A stretch of DNA of 64,000 bases from Paenibacillus sp. DCT19. GTDB lineage: Bacteria; Bacillota; Bacilli; Paenibacillales; Paenibacillaceae. Location: NCBI RefSeq assembly GCF_003268635.1, contig NZ_CP029639.1, positions 817,501-881,500 on the forward strand, given 5' to 3'. This document shows positions 18,859-28,084 of the stretch, in pieces. How positions within the stretch are numbered: position 1 is the first letter of the stretch; every line of letters starts with the position of its first letter. A model generated the notes under the pieces. The model was not told where the DNA came from. It did not search any database and worked only from the letters and a program-made list of their open reading frames with translations. A program made the translations under genes and the position numbers.

Positions 18859-20320
18859 TGACAGGGCCGTTGTGGACAGGTGATTACTATAATGAAGGGT
18901 CCGGTAAGGAAGGACTCGACAAATTAAAGGAAGAATGCGGCGTTTTCGGGTGTTCAGACACCCTGAAGCCGCTTCGTTATCCTATTATGGTCTGCATGCT
19001 TTGCAGCATCGGGGCGAAGAAAGTGCGGGAATGTGTGTAAGTGATGGTAATCAGTTTAACTACCATCGCGGGATGGGACTCGTGAAGGAAGTATTCACGA
19101 AGGATCTGATGCAGACACTAACTGGTGATATTTCTATCGGGCACGTTCGGTATTCAACGAGCGGCGACAGCAAGCTGACTAATGCACAGCCATTGGTATT
19201 CAAATACCGTGACGGTGATCTGGCTGTTGCGACCAATGGTAATATCGTTAATGCACCGACGATCCGCCGTGAATTGGAACAGAGCGGTTCAATCTTCCAG
19301 ACGACAAGTGATACAGAAGTCATTGCCCATCTGATTGCCCGTTCTTCCAAAGGTCTGGTGGAAGCGGCGAAGGATGCATTTCAGCGGATCGTGGGTGGCT
19401 ATGCGTTCTTGATTATGACGAACGACAAGTTGCTCGTTGCTTCTGATCCTCATGGTCTGCGTCCATTGACAATGGGTAAGCTCGGGGACGCATATCTATT
19501 TGCTTCTGAGACATGTGCGCTCGAAACAATCGGTGCTGAACTGATTCGTGATATTGAACCAGGTGAACTGCTTGTCCTGGATGCCGATGGACTGCATGAA
19601 GATCGGTTTGATCATCATAAACACCGCAAAGCGTTGTGTGCGATGGAATATATTTATTTTGCTCGTCCGGACAGTGACATGAATGGTGCGAACCAACATG
19701 CTGCCCGTAAACGGATGGGAAGCCGTATGGCGATTGAGGCATTTGTAGATGCGGACTTGGTTACGGGGGTACCAGATTCCAGTATCTCGGCAGCGATTGG
19801 ATACGCTGAACAGACGGGGATTCCGTATGAGATGGGTATGATCAAAAATAAATATACAGGTCGCACATTTATCCAACCGAGCCAAGAGCTACGGGAGCAA
19901 GGTGTGAAGATGAAACTGAGCGCCGTGCGCCGTGTAGTTGAAGGCAAACGTGTAGTTATGATCGACGACTCTATCGTGCGTGGTACGACATCCCGCCGGA
20001 TCGTGAATATGCTGCGTGACGCGGGAGCTACGGAAGTACATGTGCGGATTACATCGCCGCCGTTCAAAAATCCTTGCTTCTATGGGATCGATACACCGGA
20101 TAGCCGCGAACTGATCGCTTCATCATTGTCTGTGGAAGAGATATGCCGTGAGATCAATGCGGACTCTCTGGCGTTCCTTAGCCCGGATGGGTTGATTACA
20201 TCCATTCAAGGAGATAATCAGGATGACTACAAGGGCGGGCTATGCCTTGCATGCTTCGATAATGATTATCCAACTCGTCTCGACTTTAATGGCGAAGAAA
20301 AATTCGGATGTAGTTGTTAG
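18843..20320 (+). CDS. purF: Amidophosphoribosyltransferase (one apparent frameshift)
   Basis: PurF makes phosphoribosylamine from PRPP and glutamine, the committed step. The mature N-terminal Cys nucleophile is in KEECGVFGVFRHPEA. The frame breaks at the G run 18948-18950, inside that motif; one added G restores it. The PRPP loop is VVMIDDSIVRGTT. Cys at CFYGID, LCLACF and GCSC are consistent with the 4Fe-4S B. subtilis type. GGGAGG lies 9 nt before ATG 18843. The sequence before Cys is 31 residues, longer than the 11-residue propeptide of B. subtilis PurF. It is followed 12 nt later by an Imm26-like gene. Confidence 0.95.
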
Positions 20321-20332
20321 GAGATTAGGCTT

Positions 20333-20770
20333 ATGGGAAGAAAAAGCTATAATGAGGGCGATATTTTTCTGATTCCGATGCATGATGGGCGTTTGGCTGT
20401 ATGTCAGGTCGTAAATGCATTGAGAGGACGCTTCAAAAAGGCATTTTCATTCGGCGTGATGAGCATTCAGCATGACGAAACCGTAAGCTTCGAGGATCGC
20501 GAATTCCTTGTCTATCCTTACATGCAGCGAAAGAACAGCGTGGTCTTCACATCACCGGCACATCTCAAAGATGGAACATGGAGAATCATCGATAACATCC
20601 CATTAACGCCAGAGAAGAAAGAACTGCAAGTATTTCAATGTGCGGGGCATTTGTACGCTGGAGATGAGTATATCCGCAATCTCTCGCCCACAGAATACAG
20701 TCAGTATATTACGCTCGGCGTGGCAGGGTTTGAGTTGGTACAGAACCATTTATTAGAGATGAAACAGTAA
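20333..20770 (+). CDS. Imm26-like protein inside the pur operon
   Basis: This 145-residue cytosolic protein begins MGRKSYNEGDIFLIPMHDGR and continues LAVCQVV. The GD-x-F-x-I-P-x-x-DGR-x-A-x-x-Q-V pattern is that of the Imm26 immunity-protein family. That family is found both in polymorphic-toxin loci and as orphan genes. ATG 20333 is 12 nt after purF, with TTAGGAGATTAGGC as ribosome binding site, so it is translated from the pur transcript. No toxin gene is nearby. Its role in or beside purine synthesis is unknown. The family call is from pattern recognition only, and B. subtilis has no gene at this place. Confidence 0.65.
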   Translation: MGRKSYNEGDIFLIPMHDGRLAVCQVVNALRGRFKKAFSFGVMSIQHDETVSFEDREFLVYPYMQRKNSVVFTSPAHLKDGTWRIIDNIPLTPEKKELQVFQCAGHLYAGDEYIRNLSPTEYSQYITLGVAGFELVQNHLLEMKQ

Positions 20771-20963
20771 TATATTAGTTCAACTAAACTTTTTACACGA
20801 GAACGGAGAGGACAGAAATAACCTGAAGAAGCGAAGCGTTCGCCTTTATCTCCGGATTTTCCCTTTGAAGAAGGGAATCAAAAAAATCTGGAGATAACAG
20901 CGATCGGAGGTTATTCTGTCATCGAAGTGGCAAGTGTAAATATTCATTAGTTGAACTTATATA
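20771..20963. repeat. Palindromic interspersed element, copy 4 (upstream of purM)
   Basis: A 193-nt element with 17-bp terminal inverted repeats (20771-20787 and 20947-20963, one mismatch; core AGTTCAACTAA/TTAGTTGAACT). Inner arms are GGACAGAAATAACCT with AGGTTATTCTGTC, TTATCTCCGGATTT with AAATCTGGAGATAA, and a central CCCTTTGAAGAAGGG hairpin. It begins directly at the stop codon of the Imm26-like gene. Confidence 0.85.
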
Positions 20964-21013
20964 AATACGATACTTGGAATGAAATATAGAACCAGATGAA
21001 GGGTGCGATGGTA

Positions 21014-22054
21014 GTGTCAGAAGCATACAAAAACGCCGGCGTCGATATCGCGGCAGGCAACGAAGCGGTAGAACGGATGAAAAAGCATGTAAAACGTACC
21101 TTCCGTCCGGAAGTCATGACAGACCTGGGTGGATTCGGTGCCCTGTTCGGCTTGAACAAGGATAAATACGATGAGCCGGTACTTGTTTCCGGTACAGACG
21201 GTGTAGGAACGAAGCTGAAAATCGCGTTTGCTATGGATCGCCACGATACGATTGGAATTGACGCGGTAGCCATGTGTGTGAATGATATTGTCGTACAGGG
21301 CGCAGAGCCATTGTTTTTCCTCGACTATCTGGCATGCGACAAAGTCATTCCGGAGAAGATTGAAGCCATTGTTGCGGGAATCGCAGAAGGTTGTCATCAG
21401 TCCGGTTGTGCGCTGATTGGTGGCGAAACAGCTGAAATGCCAGGTATGTATAGTGAAGGTGAGTACGATATTGCCGGATTTACCGTTGGTATTGTAGATA
21501 AAGCCAAAATCATTAACGGTACAACCATCGCTCCTGGCGATACGGTAATTGGACTTGCATCCAGTGGTGTACACAGCAACGGCTTCTCCTTGGTACGTAA
21601 GCTGCTGTTGGAGCAAGCCGGACTGAGTCTGCAGGACGAAGTGCAGGAACTCGGTGGTAAACTGGGCGATGCGCTGTTAGAGCCTACGAAGATTTATGTG
21701 AAGCCATTGTTGTCCTTGCTGGAGAACGTAAAGGTAAAAGGTATGGCTCATATCACGGGTGGTGGATTCATTGAGAATATTCCTCGGATGTTGCCTAGCA
21801 ACGTAAATGTGGATATTGACCACGGCTCATGGCCAATCCTGCCGATCTTCAACCTGTTACAAGAGAAAGGCAATGTCTCTAACCGTGATATGTTCACAAC
21901 ATTTAACATGGGGATCGGTCTTGTGCTGGTTGTTAATGAAGCTGATGCCGCGGAAGCTCTGCAACAACTGAAATCATCTGGTGAAGAAGCGTACATCATT
22001 GGCCGTGTTACCGAAGGAGATGCGCGAGTAACCTTCACAGGAGCGGATGTTTAA
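21014..22054 (+). CDS. purM: Phosphoribosylformylglycinamidine cyclo-ligase
   Basis: PurM closes the imidazole ring (FGAM to AIR, ATP). Motifs are [54 protein letters not shown] and [17 protein letters not shown] 21014 gives [11 protein letters not shown], the usual family start, at 346 residues, with GAAGGGTG 8 nt upstream. In-frame ATGs at 21008 and 20996 are alternatives. Its stop overlaps the purN start by one base. Confidence 0.95.
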   Translation: MSEAYKNAGVDIAAGNEAVERMKKHVKRTFRPEVMTDLGGFGALFGLNKDKYDEPVLVSGTDGVGTKLKIAFAMDRHDTIGIDAVAMCVNDIVVQGAEPLFFLDYLACDKVIPEKIEAIVAGIAEGCHQSGCALIGGETAEMPGMYSEGEYDIAGFTVGIVDKAKIINGTTIAPGDTVIGLASSGVHSNGFSLVRKLLLEQAGLSLQDEVQELGGKLGDALLEPTKIYVKPLLSLLENVKVKGMAHITGGGFIENIPRMLPSNVNVDIDHGSWPILPIFNLLQEKGNVSNRDMFTTFNMGIGLVLVVNEADAAEALQQLKSSGEEAYIIGRVTEGDARVTFTGADV

Positions 22055-22671
22055 TGACGAATTACCGGATTGCTGTATTTGCCTCGGGTGAAGGGAGTAA
22101 CTTTCAGTCATTGGTTGATGCAGTGCGGAACGGGGGGCTGAATGCATCCGTTGAGTTGTTGGTATGTGACAAACCTGCTGCACGTGTCGTGCAGCGGGCA
22201 CAGGATGCTGGCGTGGATTGCCATCTCTTCACTCCGAAGAATTACGAGTCACGAGAAGCCTACGAGAAAGAGATCGTTGAATTGTTAGAAGCGAAAAATA
22301 TAGATCTGGTTGTTCTTGCCGGATATATGCGTTTGCTCACTTCAGTCGTGGTGGAACGATATGCAGGACGATTAATTAATATCCATCCCTCACTTCTTCC
22401 AGCGTTCCCTGGCAAAGATGCTGTCGGACAGGCATTAGAGTATGGTGTGAAGATTACAGGTGTGACCGTTCATTTTGTGGATGGAGGTATGGATACAGGG
22501 CCTATTATTGCCCAGCATCCAGTACCGGTTTTGCTCGGGGATACAGCGGAAACTATCAGCAAATCCATTCATGCTGCTGAACAGCAGTTATACCCTGAAG
22601 TGGTATCCTGGTTCGCTCAAGGTCTGATCCAATTAAACGGACGCCATGTCACCGTTAACAAACCGGTTTGA
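22054..22671 (+). CDS. purN: Phosphoribosylglycinamide formyltransferase
   Basis: PurN transfers formyl from 10-formyl-THF to GAR. The 205-residue protein starts YRIAVFASGEGSNFQSLVDA (phosphate-binding loop). It has LAGYMRLLTSVVVERY, the signature INIHPSLLPAFPG with catalytic Asn/His, and the Asp in VDGGMDTGPII. It is translationally coupled to purM (TAATG). A palindromic element starts at its stop codon. Confidence 0.96.
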   Translation: MTNYRIAVFASGEGSNFQSLVDAVRNGGLNASVELLVCDKPAARVVQRAQDAGVDCHLFTPKNYESREAYEKEIVELLEAKNIDLVVLAGYMRLLTSVVVERYAGRLINIHPSLLPAFPGKDAVGQALEYGVKITGVTVHFVDGGMDTGPIIAQHPVPVLLGDTAETISKSIHAAEQQLYPEVVSWFAQGLIQLNGRHVTVNKPV

Positions 22672-22900
22672 TATAAGTTGCTTCTTTTTACACGTTAACG
22701 GAAAGGACAGAAAAAAACCTGGAAAAGCGAAGCGCTCGCCTAAAAGCTTTCTGCAATAAAGCTACATCGGAAGCATACGCTTATCACCGGATTTTTTCCT
22801 TGAGAAAAGGGAATCAAAAAAATCTGGGGATAACCGCTACTCTCCAGGTTGTTCTGTCATCGGAGTGTTCCGTGTAAACACCATGGTTCAACATATATAA
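22671..22900. repeat. Palindromic interspersed element, copy 5 (purN-purH)
   Basis: A diverged 230-nt copy. The ends ATATAAGTTG...TTTTTACACG and CGTGTAAA...TTCAACATATAT still mirror each other. Inner arms GGACAGAAAAAAACCTGG with CCAGGTTGTTCTGTC are intact. The core AAGCGAAGCGCTCGCC is followed by about 45 nt of extra sequence before TTATCACCGGATTTTTT and AAATCTGGGGATAA. Confidence 0.75.
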
Positions 22901-23006
22901 CAGAAGTCGAATATTGGTACGCATTTTGTGATATTTCTCGGGAAATAAATCGGCTGTGTTTCGTCATGAAACGCGAAGCTATGGGACATTAAAGGAGGAG
23001 CATATT

Positions 23007-24554
23007 GTGAGTATCAAAAGAGCGCTGGTCAGCGTATCAGATAAAACAGGCATCGTGGACTTTTGCCGCGAGCTGTCGCAAATGGGTGTAGAGATTATTT
23101 CGACAGGGGGCACAAGCAGCCTATTGTCGAAGGAAGGCGTACCTGTTATCGGAATCTCGGATGTAACTGGATTCCCGGAAATTATGGACGGACGTGTCAA
23201 AACATTGCATCCTGCAGTTCATAGTGGATTGCTTGCTGTTCGTGACAACGAAGAGCATACACGTCAGATGGAAGAACTCGGCTTAGGCTACATCGATTTG
23301 GTTGTTGTTAATCTGTATCCATTCCAGGAGACGATTGCAAAACCGGATGTGGCGTATGAAGATGCCATCGAGAACATCGACATTGGTGGTCCAACCATGC
23401 TCCGCTCGGCAGCTAAAAACCATGCTTTTGTCAGTGTTGTTGTAGATGCTGCTGACTACAGCCAAGTGCTGGAGGAAGTACGTAACAGTGGTGATACTAC
23501 GCTGGAAACACGCAAACGGCTTGCGGCAAAAGTTTTCCGTCATACGGCGGCTTATGATGCACTTATCTCTGATTACTTGTCTAATGTGAATGGTGATCCA
23601 CTGCCAGAGCGTTTGACTGTTACTTACGAAAAGCTCCAGGATTTGCGTTATGGCGAAAATCCACATCAACAGGCGGCATTCTACCGCAAACCGCTCGCTG
23701 CTCAGGATACATTAACGACAGCGGAGCAATTGCATGGTAAAGAATTGTCCTACAACAACATCAATGATGCCAACGCAGCATTGCAGATCGTAAAAGAATT
23801 CGAAGAGCCTGCTGTAGTGGCAGTAAAACATATGAATCCTTGCGGTGTAGGTGTCGGCGAGAGCATCTATGAAGCTTATAGCAAAGCATATGCAGCAGAT
23901 CCAACCTCGATTTTTGGCGGAATTGTTGCAGCTAACCGCATTATCGATAGTGATACCGCGGCTAAATTGAGTGAGATTTTCCTTGAGATCGTCCTGGCTC
24001 CTGATTTCACACAAGAGGCGCTTGAGATCTTGACGAAGAAGAAAAACATTCGTTTGCTCAAAACGGGTGAATTGAGTGCAGCTCGCAATCGTGAGAGCCA
24101 ATTCGTGGTGACATCCATCGATGGCGGTATGATTGTACAACAATCGGATGTACACTCCATTGAAGCTAGTGAATTGAACGTGGTGACAGATCGTGCACCT
24201 TCCGAAGAAGAGCTGAAACAACTGCTGTTTGGCTGGAAAGTGGTTAAACATGTGAAGTCCAACGCGATTGTACTCGCAGCAAATGACATGACTGTAGGTG
24301 TTGGCGCTGGACAGATGAATCGTGTTGGTGCAGCCAAAATTGCGATTGAGCAGGCTGGAGAGCAAGCTAAGGGAGCAATCTTGGCATCCGATGCTTTCTT
24401 CCCAATGGGAGATACGCTTGAATTGGCTGCCAAAGCAGGCATTACGGCCGTGATTCAACCTGGTGGTTCGATTAAGGACGAAGAGTCGATCAAAGTAGCA
24501 AACGAGTATGGCATTGCTATGGTATTCACAGGCGTTCGTCACTTCAAACACTAA
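23007..24554 (+). CDS. purH: AICAR transformylase / IMP cyclohydrolase
   Basis: This bifunctional enzyme performs the last two steps to IMP. The N-terminal MGS-like cyclohydrolase domain (about 1-200) has [23 protein letters not shown] and [15 protein letters not shown]. The C-terminal formyltransferase has [43 protein letters not shown] and [20 protein letters not shown] 23007 is chosen because AAAGGAGGAG (22991-23000) is ideally placed and the product is then the usual 515 residues. An in-frame start at 22956 has no ribosome binding site. Confidence 0.96.
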   Translation: MSIKRALVSVSDKTGIVDFCRELSQMGVEIISTGGTSSLLSKEGVPVIGISDVTGFPEIMDGRVKTLHPAVHSGLLAVRDNEEHTRQMEELGLGYIDLVVVNLYPFQETIAKPDVAYEDAIENIDIGGPTMLRSAAKNHAFVSVVVDAADYSQVLEEVRNSGDTTLETRKRLAAKVFRHTAAYDALISDYLSNVNGDPLPERLTVTYEKLQDLRYGENPHQQAAFYRKPLAAQDTLTTAEQLHGKELSYNNINDANAALQIVKEFEEPAVVAVKHMNPCGVGVGESIYEAYSKAYAADPTSIFGGIVAANRIIDSDTAAKLSEIFLEIVLAPDFTQEALEILTKKKNIRLLKTGELSAARNRESQFVVTSIDGGMIVQQSDVHSIEASELNVVTDRAPSEEELKQLLFGWKVVKHVKSNAIVLAANDMTVGVGAGQMNRVGAAKIAIEQAGEQAKGAILASDAFFPMGDTLELAAKAGITAVIQPGGSIKDEESIKVANEYGIAMVFTGVRHFKH

Positions 24555-24577
24555 GATTAAACGGTAATACCAACAAC

Positions 24578-24610
24578 GATGAACAAGCGAATCCGCTTGT
24601 TCATCCTCGT
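24578..24610 (+). terminator. Hairpin between purH and purD
   Basis: A perfect 12-bp stem GATGAACAAGCG / CGCTTGTTCATC with loop AATC is followed by CTCGTTTT. The T tract is weak, so it may be a partial attenuator or an mRNA-stabilising hairpin rather than a full stop. Confidence 0.55.
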
Positions 24611-24672
24611 TTTGGGAGAAGAATTGAATTATTTATATTAACGAACATCATTCATGAGGGGGAAACGAAGTG

Positions 24673-25937
24673 ATGGATATTCTGGTAGTTGGCGGCGGCG
24701 GCCGTGAGCATGCGATCATCTGGGCATTGGCGAAGAGCCCAAAGGTAGATAAAATTCACTGTGCTCCGGGAAATGCAGGTATTGCACAGCTAGCCGAATG
24801 TCACCCAATCGGGGTGCATGAATTCGATAAACTAACCGCGCTGGCTGTCGAGCTAAAGGTTGGTCTGGTTGTCATTGGACCAGATGACCCACTGGCAGAT
24901 GGTATTGTTGATGCATTTGATGACACACGTATTCCAGTGTTTGGCCCACGTCGGAATGCTGCCGAGATTGAGGGTAGCAAAACATTTATGAAGGATCTGC
25001 TTCATAAATACAACATTCCAACTGCAGCCTACGAGAAGTTCGATAATTATGAACAAGCACAAGCTTATCTGAATGCACAATCCATTCCTGTGGTGATCAA
25101 AGCGGATGGACTTGCGGCAGGTAAAGGGGTAACTGTAGCTTATTCACGGGAAGAAGCAGATCAGGCTCTGCGCAGCATTATGGTGGACAAGGTATTTGGA
25201 GAAGCTGGTGCCAAGGTCATTATTGAAGAATTCCTTGCCGGCCAGGAAATGTCCATCCTCGCCTTTGTTGATGGTGAGACGGTTCGTCCAATGGCTGCTG
25301 CTCAGGATCATAAGCCTGTATTCGATAACGATCAGGGTCCAAATACGGGGGCATGGGTACATACTCACCATTGCCACACATTGATCCTTCTATTATTGAA
25401 GAAGCGGTCGAGACCATTATCAAACCAACCGCGAAAGCGATGGTATCTGAAGGACGTCCATTCCAAGGTGTTCTGTTTGCTGGGCTGATGATCTCTCCTG
25501 ACGGTAAACCTAAAACGATTGAGTTCAATGCTCGTTTTGGTGATCCAGAGACACAGGTTGTGTTGCCTCGTCTGAAATCAGATTTGTTCGACATTTTCTG
25601 GGCAACGGTTCATGGCAAGCTTGCTGAAATCGAGATTGATTGGAGCGATGAAGCCGCTGTATGTGTCGTTCTCGCTTCAGGTGGTTATCCAGGTCCATAT
25701 GCCAAAGGTGTACGCATTGAAGGACTGGACGAAGCCAAGGATGCTATTGTGTTCCATGCGGGCACAGCACGTAATGAATCAGGTGAATGGGTAACGAATG
25801 GTGGACGAATCTTGGGTGTTGTTGGTCTGGGTGAAGACATTAGCGAAGCGAGAGAACAAGCATACGCGCAAGCGGAGCTTATTCGTTTTGAGGGTAAACA
25901 TCAACGGTCGGATATAGCAGCCAAAGCATTAGTCTAA
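24673..25937 (+). CDS. purD: Phosphoribosylamine-glycine ligase (one apparent frameshift)
   Basis: PurD joins glycine to phosphoribosylamine (ATP-grasp). Motifs are ILVVGGGGREHAIIWAL, VIGPDDPLADGIVD, VIKADGLAAGKGVTVA, and after repair NTGGMGTYSPLPHID, then TIEFNARFGDPETQVVLPRL. The frame breaks in the G run at 25347-25351; one added G restores TGGMGTYSP. Repaired length is about 422 residues, normal. ATG 24673 is preceded by GAGGGGGAAACGAAG; the adjacent GTG 24670 is possible. It ends the operon before a strong terminator. A single weak PurBox-like sequence (24637-24649) lies just upstream. Confidence 0.95.
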
Positions 25938-25963
25938 TAGAACCTAATAGAACAAGGAATATT

Positions 25964-26022
25964 AAAGGCTCGTGGGAAATACGCTGATAGCAAAGTGTAT
26001 GCATCCTGCGAGCCTTTTGTTG
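25964..26022 (+). terminator. pur operon terminator
   Basis: AAAGGCTCG (25964-25972) pairs with CGAGCCTTT (26009-26017), followed by TTGTTG. It is 26 nt after the purD stop. Confidence 0.8.
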
Positions 26023-26077
26023 CGTATACTGATTATATGAATTCGCAGAGAAGTTTTAGTTATATCCCAGAAGTGCA

Positions 26078-26095
26078 CGAATGAATATTCATTCA
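26078..26095. promoter_or_regulatory. FadR-like operator (orphan)
   Basis: CGAATGAATATTCATTCA matches the palindromic TGAATGAnTAnTCATTCA operator of Bacillus FadR (fatty acid degradation repressor) except for the first base. The perfect 16-bp palindrome is 26079-26094. No fad gene is adjacent; the next recognised start is 26648. Confidence 0.5.
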
Positions 26096-26614
26096 CGCGA
26101 CTTAATTAGTACAAATAGATGGTGTTTAGGGAATAAATACGTAGGGTAGTAATTGTATAAATAAACAATTAGATGGATGGATCTTCATACATATAGACTA
26201 TTCTGTGAACAATACATATGGCTAAGTACTCCAAACCATAACGTGCAACTGGATGGTTGGGAGCGGAACGTGGTATACTTTTCTGAAACAGGAATGAACA
26301 AGAAGGGAGGTGGATATCTATTGGGAAGGCGATATTGTAAACTGTCCAAATGGAGAATTAAGGTGGAGTAAATCGGGGAAACAGTTAACAGCATGAGGGG
26401 TAACCCTGTTTGGATTGAGAAGGTTTCTAGCATGATTGCTGCATCCTTAGTTCCTGTTTTAACAACTTACAAAGCCAAGGTTGACCTATGTAAGTTCATC
26501 ATTTATCGATTTTATATACGTTTTACGCTTCAAGTTGAGTTGGAAGTAAACAATGTTCACAACGATCAGCCGTTATGGAATTAACAAGGTTAATGGATAA
26601 CGCTGTAACTATTT
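26096..26614. other. Gene-poor region between purD and the CNNM genes
   Basis: About 520 bp with no gene I can support. A TATACT (26274-26279) precedes AAGGGAGGTGG (about 26312), a strong ribosome binding site. That site is followed by TTG 26321 opening only 16 codons (MGRRYCKLSKWRIKVE). This could be a leader peptide or a decayed gene. Confidence 0.4.
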
Positions 26615-26616
26615 CT

Positions 26617-26650
26617 GGAGGTGAATCCCTGAGAATCGGGGAAATCATTG
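26617..26650 (+). promoter_or_regulatory. SD-hairpin-TTG translation start, copy 1
   Basis: GGAGG (26617-26621), TGAA, hairpin TCCCT-GAGAATC-GGGGA (26626-26642), AATCA, then TTG 26648. The linear distance is 26 nt, far too long. Folding out the hairpin leaves 9 nt, the optimal spacing. The same order with a different stem sequence recurs at 28052-28084. Confidence 0.65.
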
Positions 26651-27987
26651 GACATAATTACCATTATTAATTTAGCATTACTAGTTATCTTGATTGTATT
26701 AACCGCATTCTTCGTTGCATCCGAGTTCGCAGTTGTTAAGATTCGTACGTCACGAGTAGATCAACTGATCTTGGAAGGAAATAAGAAGGCTGTTCTTGCG
26801 AAAAAAGTCGTATCCGATTTGGATTATTATCTATCGGCCTGTCAGCTTGGTATTACCGTTACGGCTCTGGGACTTGGTGCCTTGGGTAAACCTACTGTGG
26901 AGAGACTATTATATCCGGTATTCGAATATCTGAGCGTATCGCCTGCCGTATCGTCGGTTGCCTCATATGCAATCGCCTTTATTTTAGTCACATTCCTTCA
27001 CGTCGTGGTTGGTGAAATGGCACCCAAAACACTCGCAATTCAATTTTCGGAAAGATTGACGTTGCTGCTCTCACCACCGCTGTATTGGTTCGGTAAGATT
27101 ATGTATCCTTTCATCTGGGCGCTAAACGGTACATCTCGTGTGATCCTTCGCGGATTCGGCGTGAAGCCAGCGGGTCACGAACAGGCTTATTCGGAAGATG
27201 AGATCAAGATAATTATGAGTCAGAGCTATGAGGGCGACGAGACGAATCGAACTAAGCTTTCTTATATGGAAAATGTCTTTGTGTTCGATGAGCGCGTAGC
27301 TAAAGATATTATGGTACCGAGAACAGAATTGGTTACACTGGATCAGGAGATGGTCTACGATGAGATCATTCCGATTCTAGATGAACACAACTACTCGCGT
27401 TATCCTGTCGTCGAAGAGGGCGATAAAGACCGTATTGTTGGTATGGTCAACGTGAAGAAGATTTTGCCTGACATGGTTACTCGCAGGGAATATCAACTCT
27501 CGCATTTTGTTCGTGAAATTCCTTTCGTTTCGGAAATTACCCGTATTCAGGATGCGATGATCAAGATGCAGCAAGAACGAGTGCATATGGCTGTAGTCGT
27601 GGATGAATATGGGGGACATCGGGAATCCTGACGATGGAGGATATTCTAGAGGAGCTCGTTGGTGAAATTCGTGACGAATTCGATGCCGATGAAGTCGCAG
27701 ATATCCAAGAGACGGGTGAGAACCAGTACCTCATTAACGGTCGTGTCCTATTAGACGAACTGGAGAGACAGTTTGGCTTGAATTTTGATGGTAATGAAGA
27801 GATGGATACCGTTGCAGGCTGGATTCAGTTCCAAAAGGGAGTTCGCGTTGACAACGGAGATACCGTTGAGCACGGTGACTATGTCTGGACGGTCGTTGAA
27901 ACCGATAATTATCAGATCAAGCAGGTACTACTGGAGCGTACTAACGGGGCAGAAGTTGAGGTTCCGACCAGCAGTGTATCTGATTAA
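26648..27987 (+). CDS. CNNM/CorC-type membrane protein (DUF21-CBS-CorC_HlyC), one apparent frameshift
   Basis: This is an integral membrane protein of the family often labelled hemolysin III-like or magnesium/cobalt efflux. The order is a DUF21/CNNM transmembrane domain (about 1-190, starting MDIITIINLALLVILIVLTA and including GEMAPKTLAIQFSE), two CBS domains (about 210-335), and a C-terminal CorC_HlyC domain. The frame breaks at the G run 27611-27615; one added G gives VDEYGGTSGILTMEDILEEL, the invariant CBS2 end. Repaired length is about 446 residues. TTG 26648 aligns exactly with the family's N-terminus. CNNM proteins are linked to Mg2+ export; a specific B. subtilis orthologue (YhdP, YugS, YqhB) cannot be chosen. 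Confidence 0.88.
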
Positions 27988-28051
27988 GGCCATTTTAAAG
28001 TGAAGTGAATGCTTGAATGATGGAGTTCAACACATGAAATATAATTTACTT

Positions 28052-28084
28052 GGAGGTGAATCCCTCATCTGAGGGAAATCATTG
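28052..28084 (+). promoter_or_regulatory. SD-hairpin-TTG translation start, copy 2
   Basis: GGAGG (28052-28056), TGAA, hairpin TCCCTC-ATCT-GAGGGA (28061-28076), AATCA, then TTG 28082. The hairpin sequence differs from copy 1 but remains fully paired, while the flanking TGAA and AATCATTGGAC are identical. Confidence 0.65.

Noticed and set aside
26177..26584. Two short frames (64 and 63 residues) upstream of the CNNM genes
   Set aside because: They have no ribosome binding sites at their starts and atypical composition. I report only the strong site at about 26312 and its 16-codon frame as a note.
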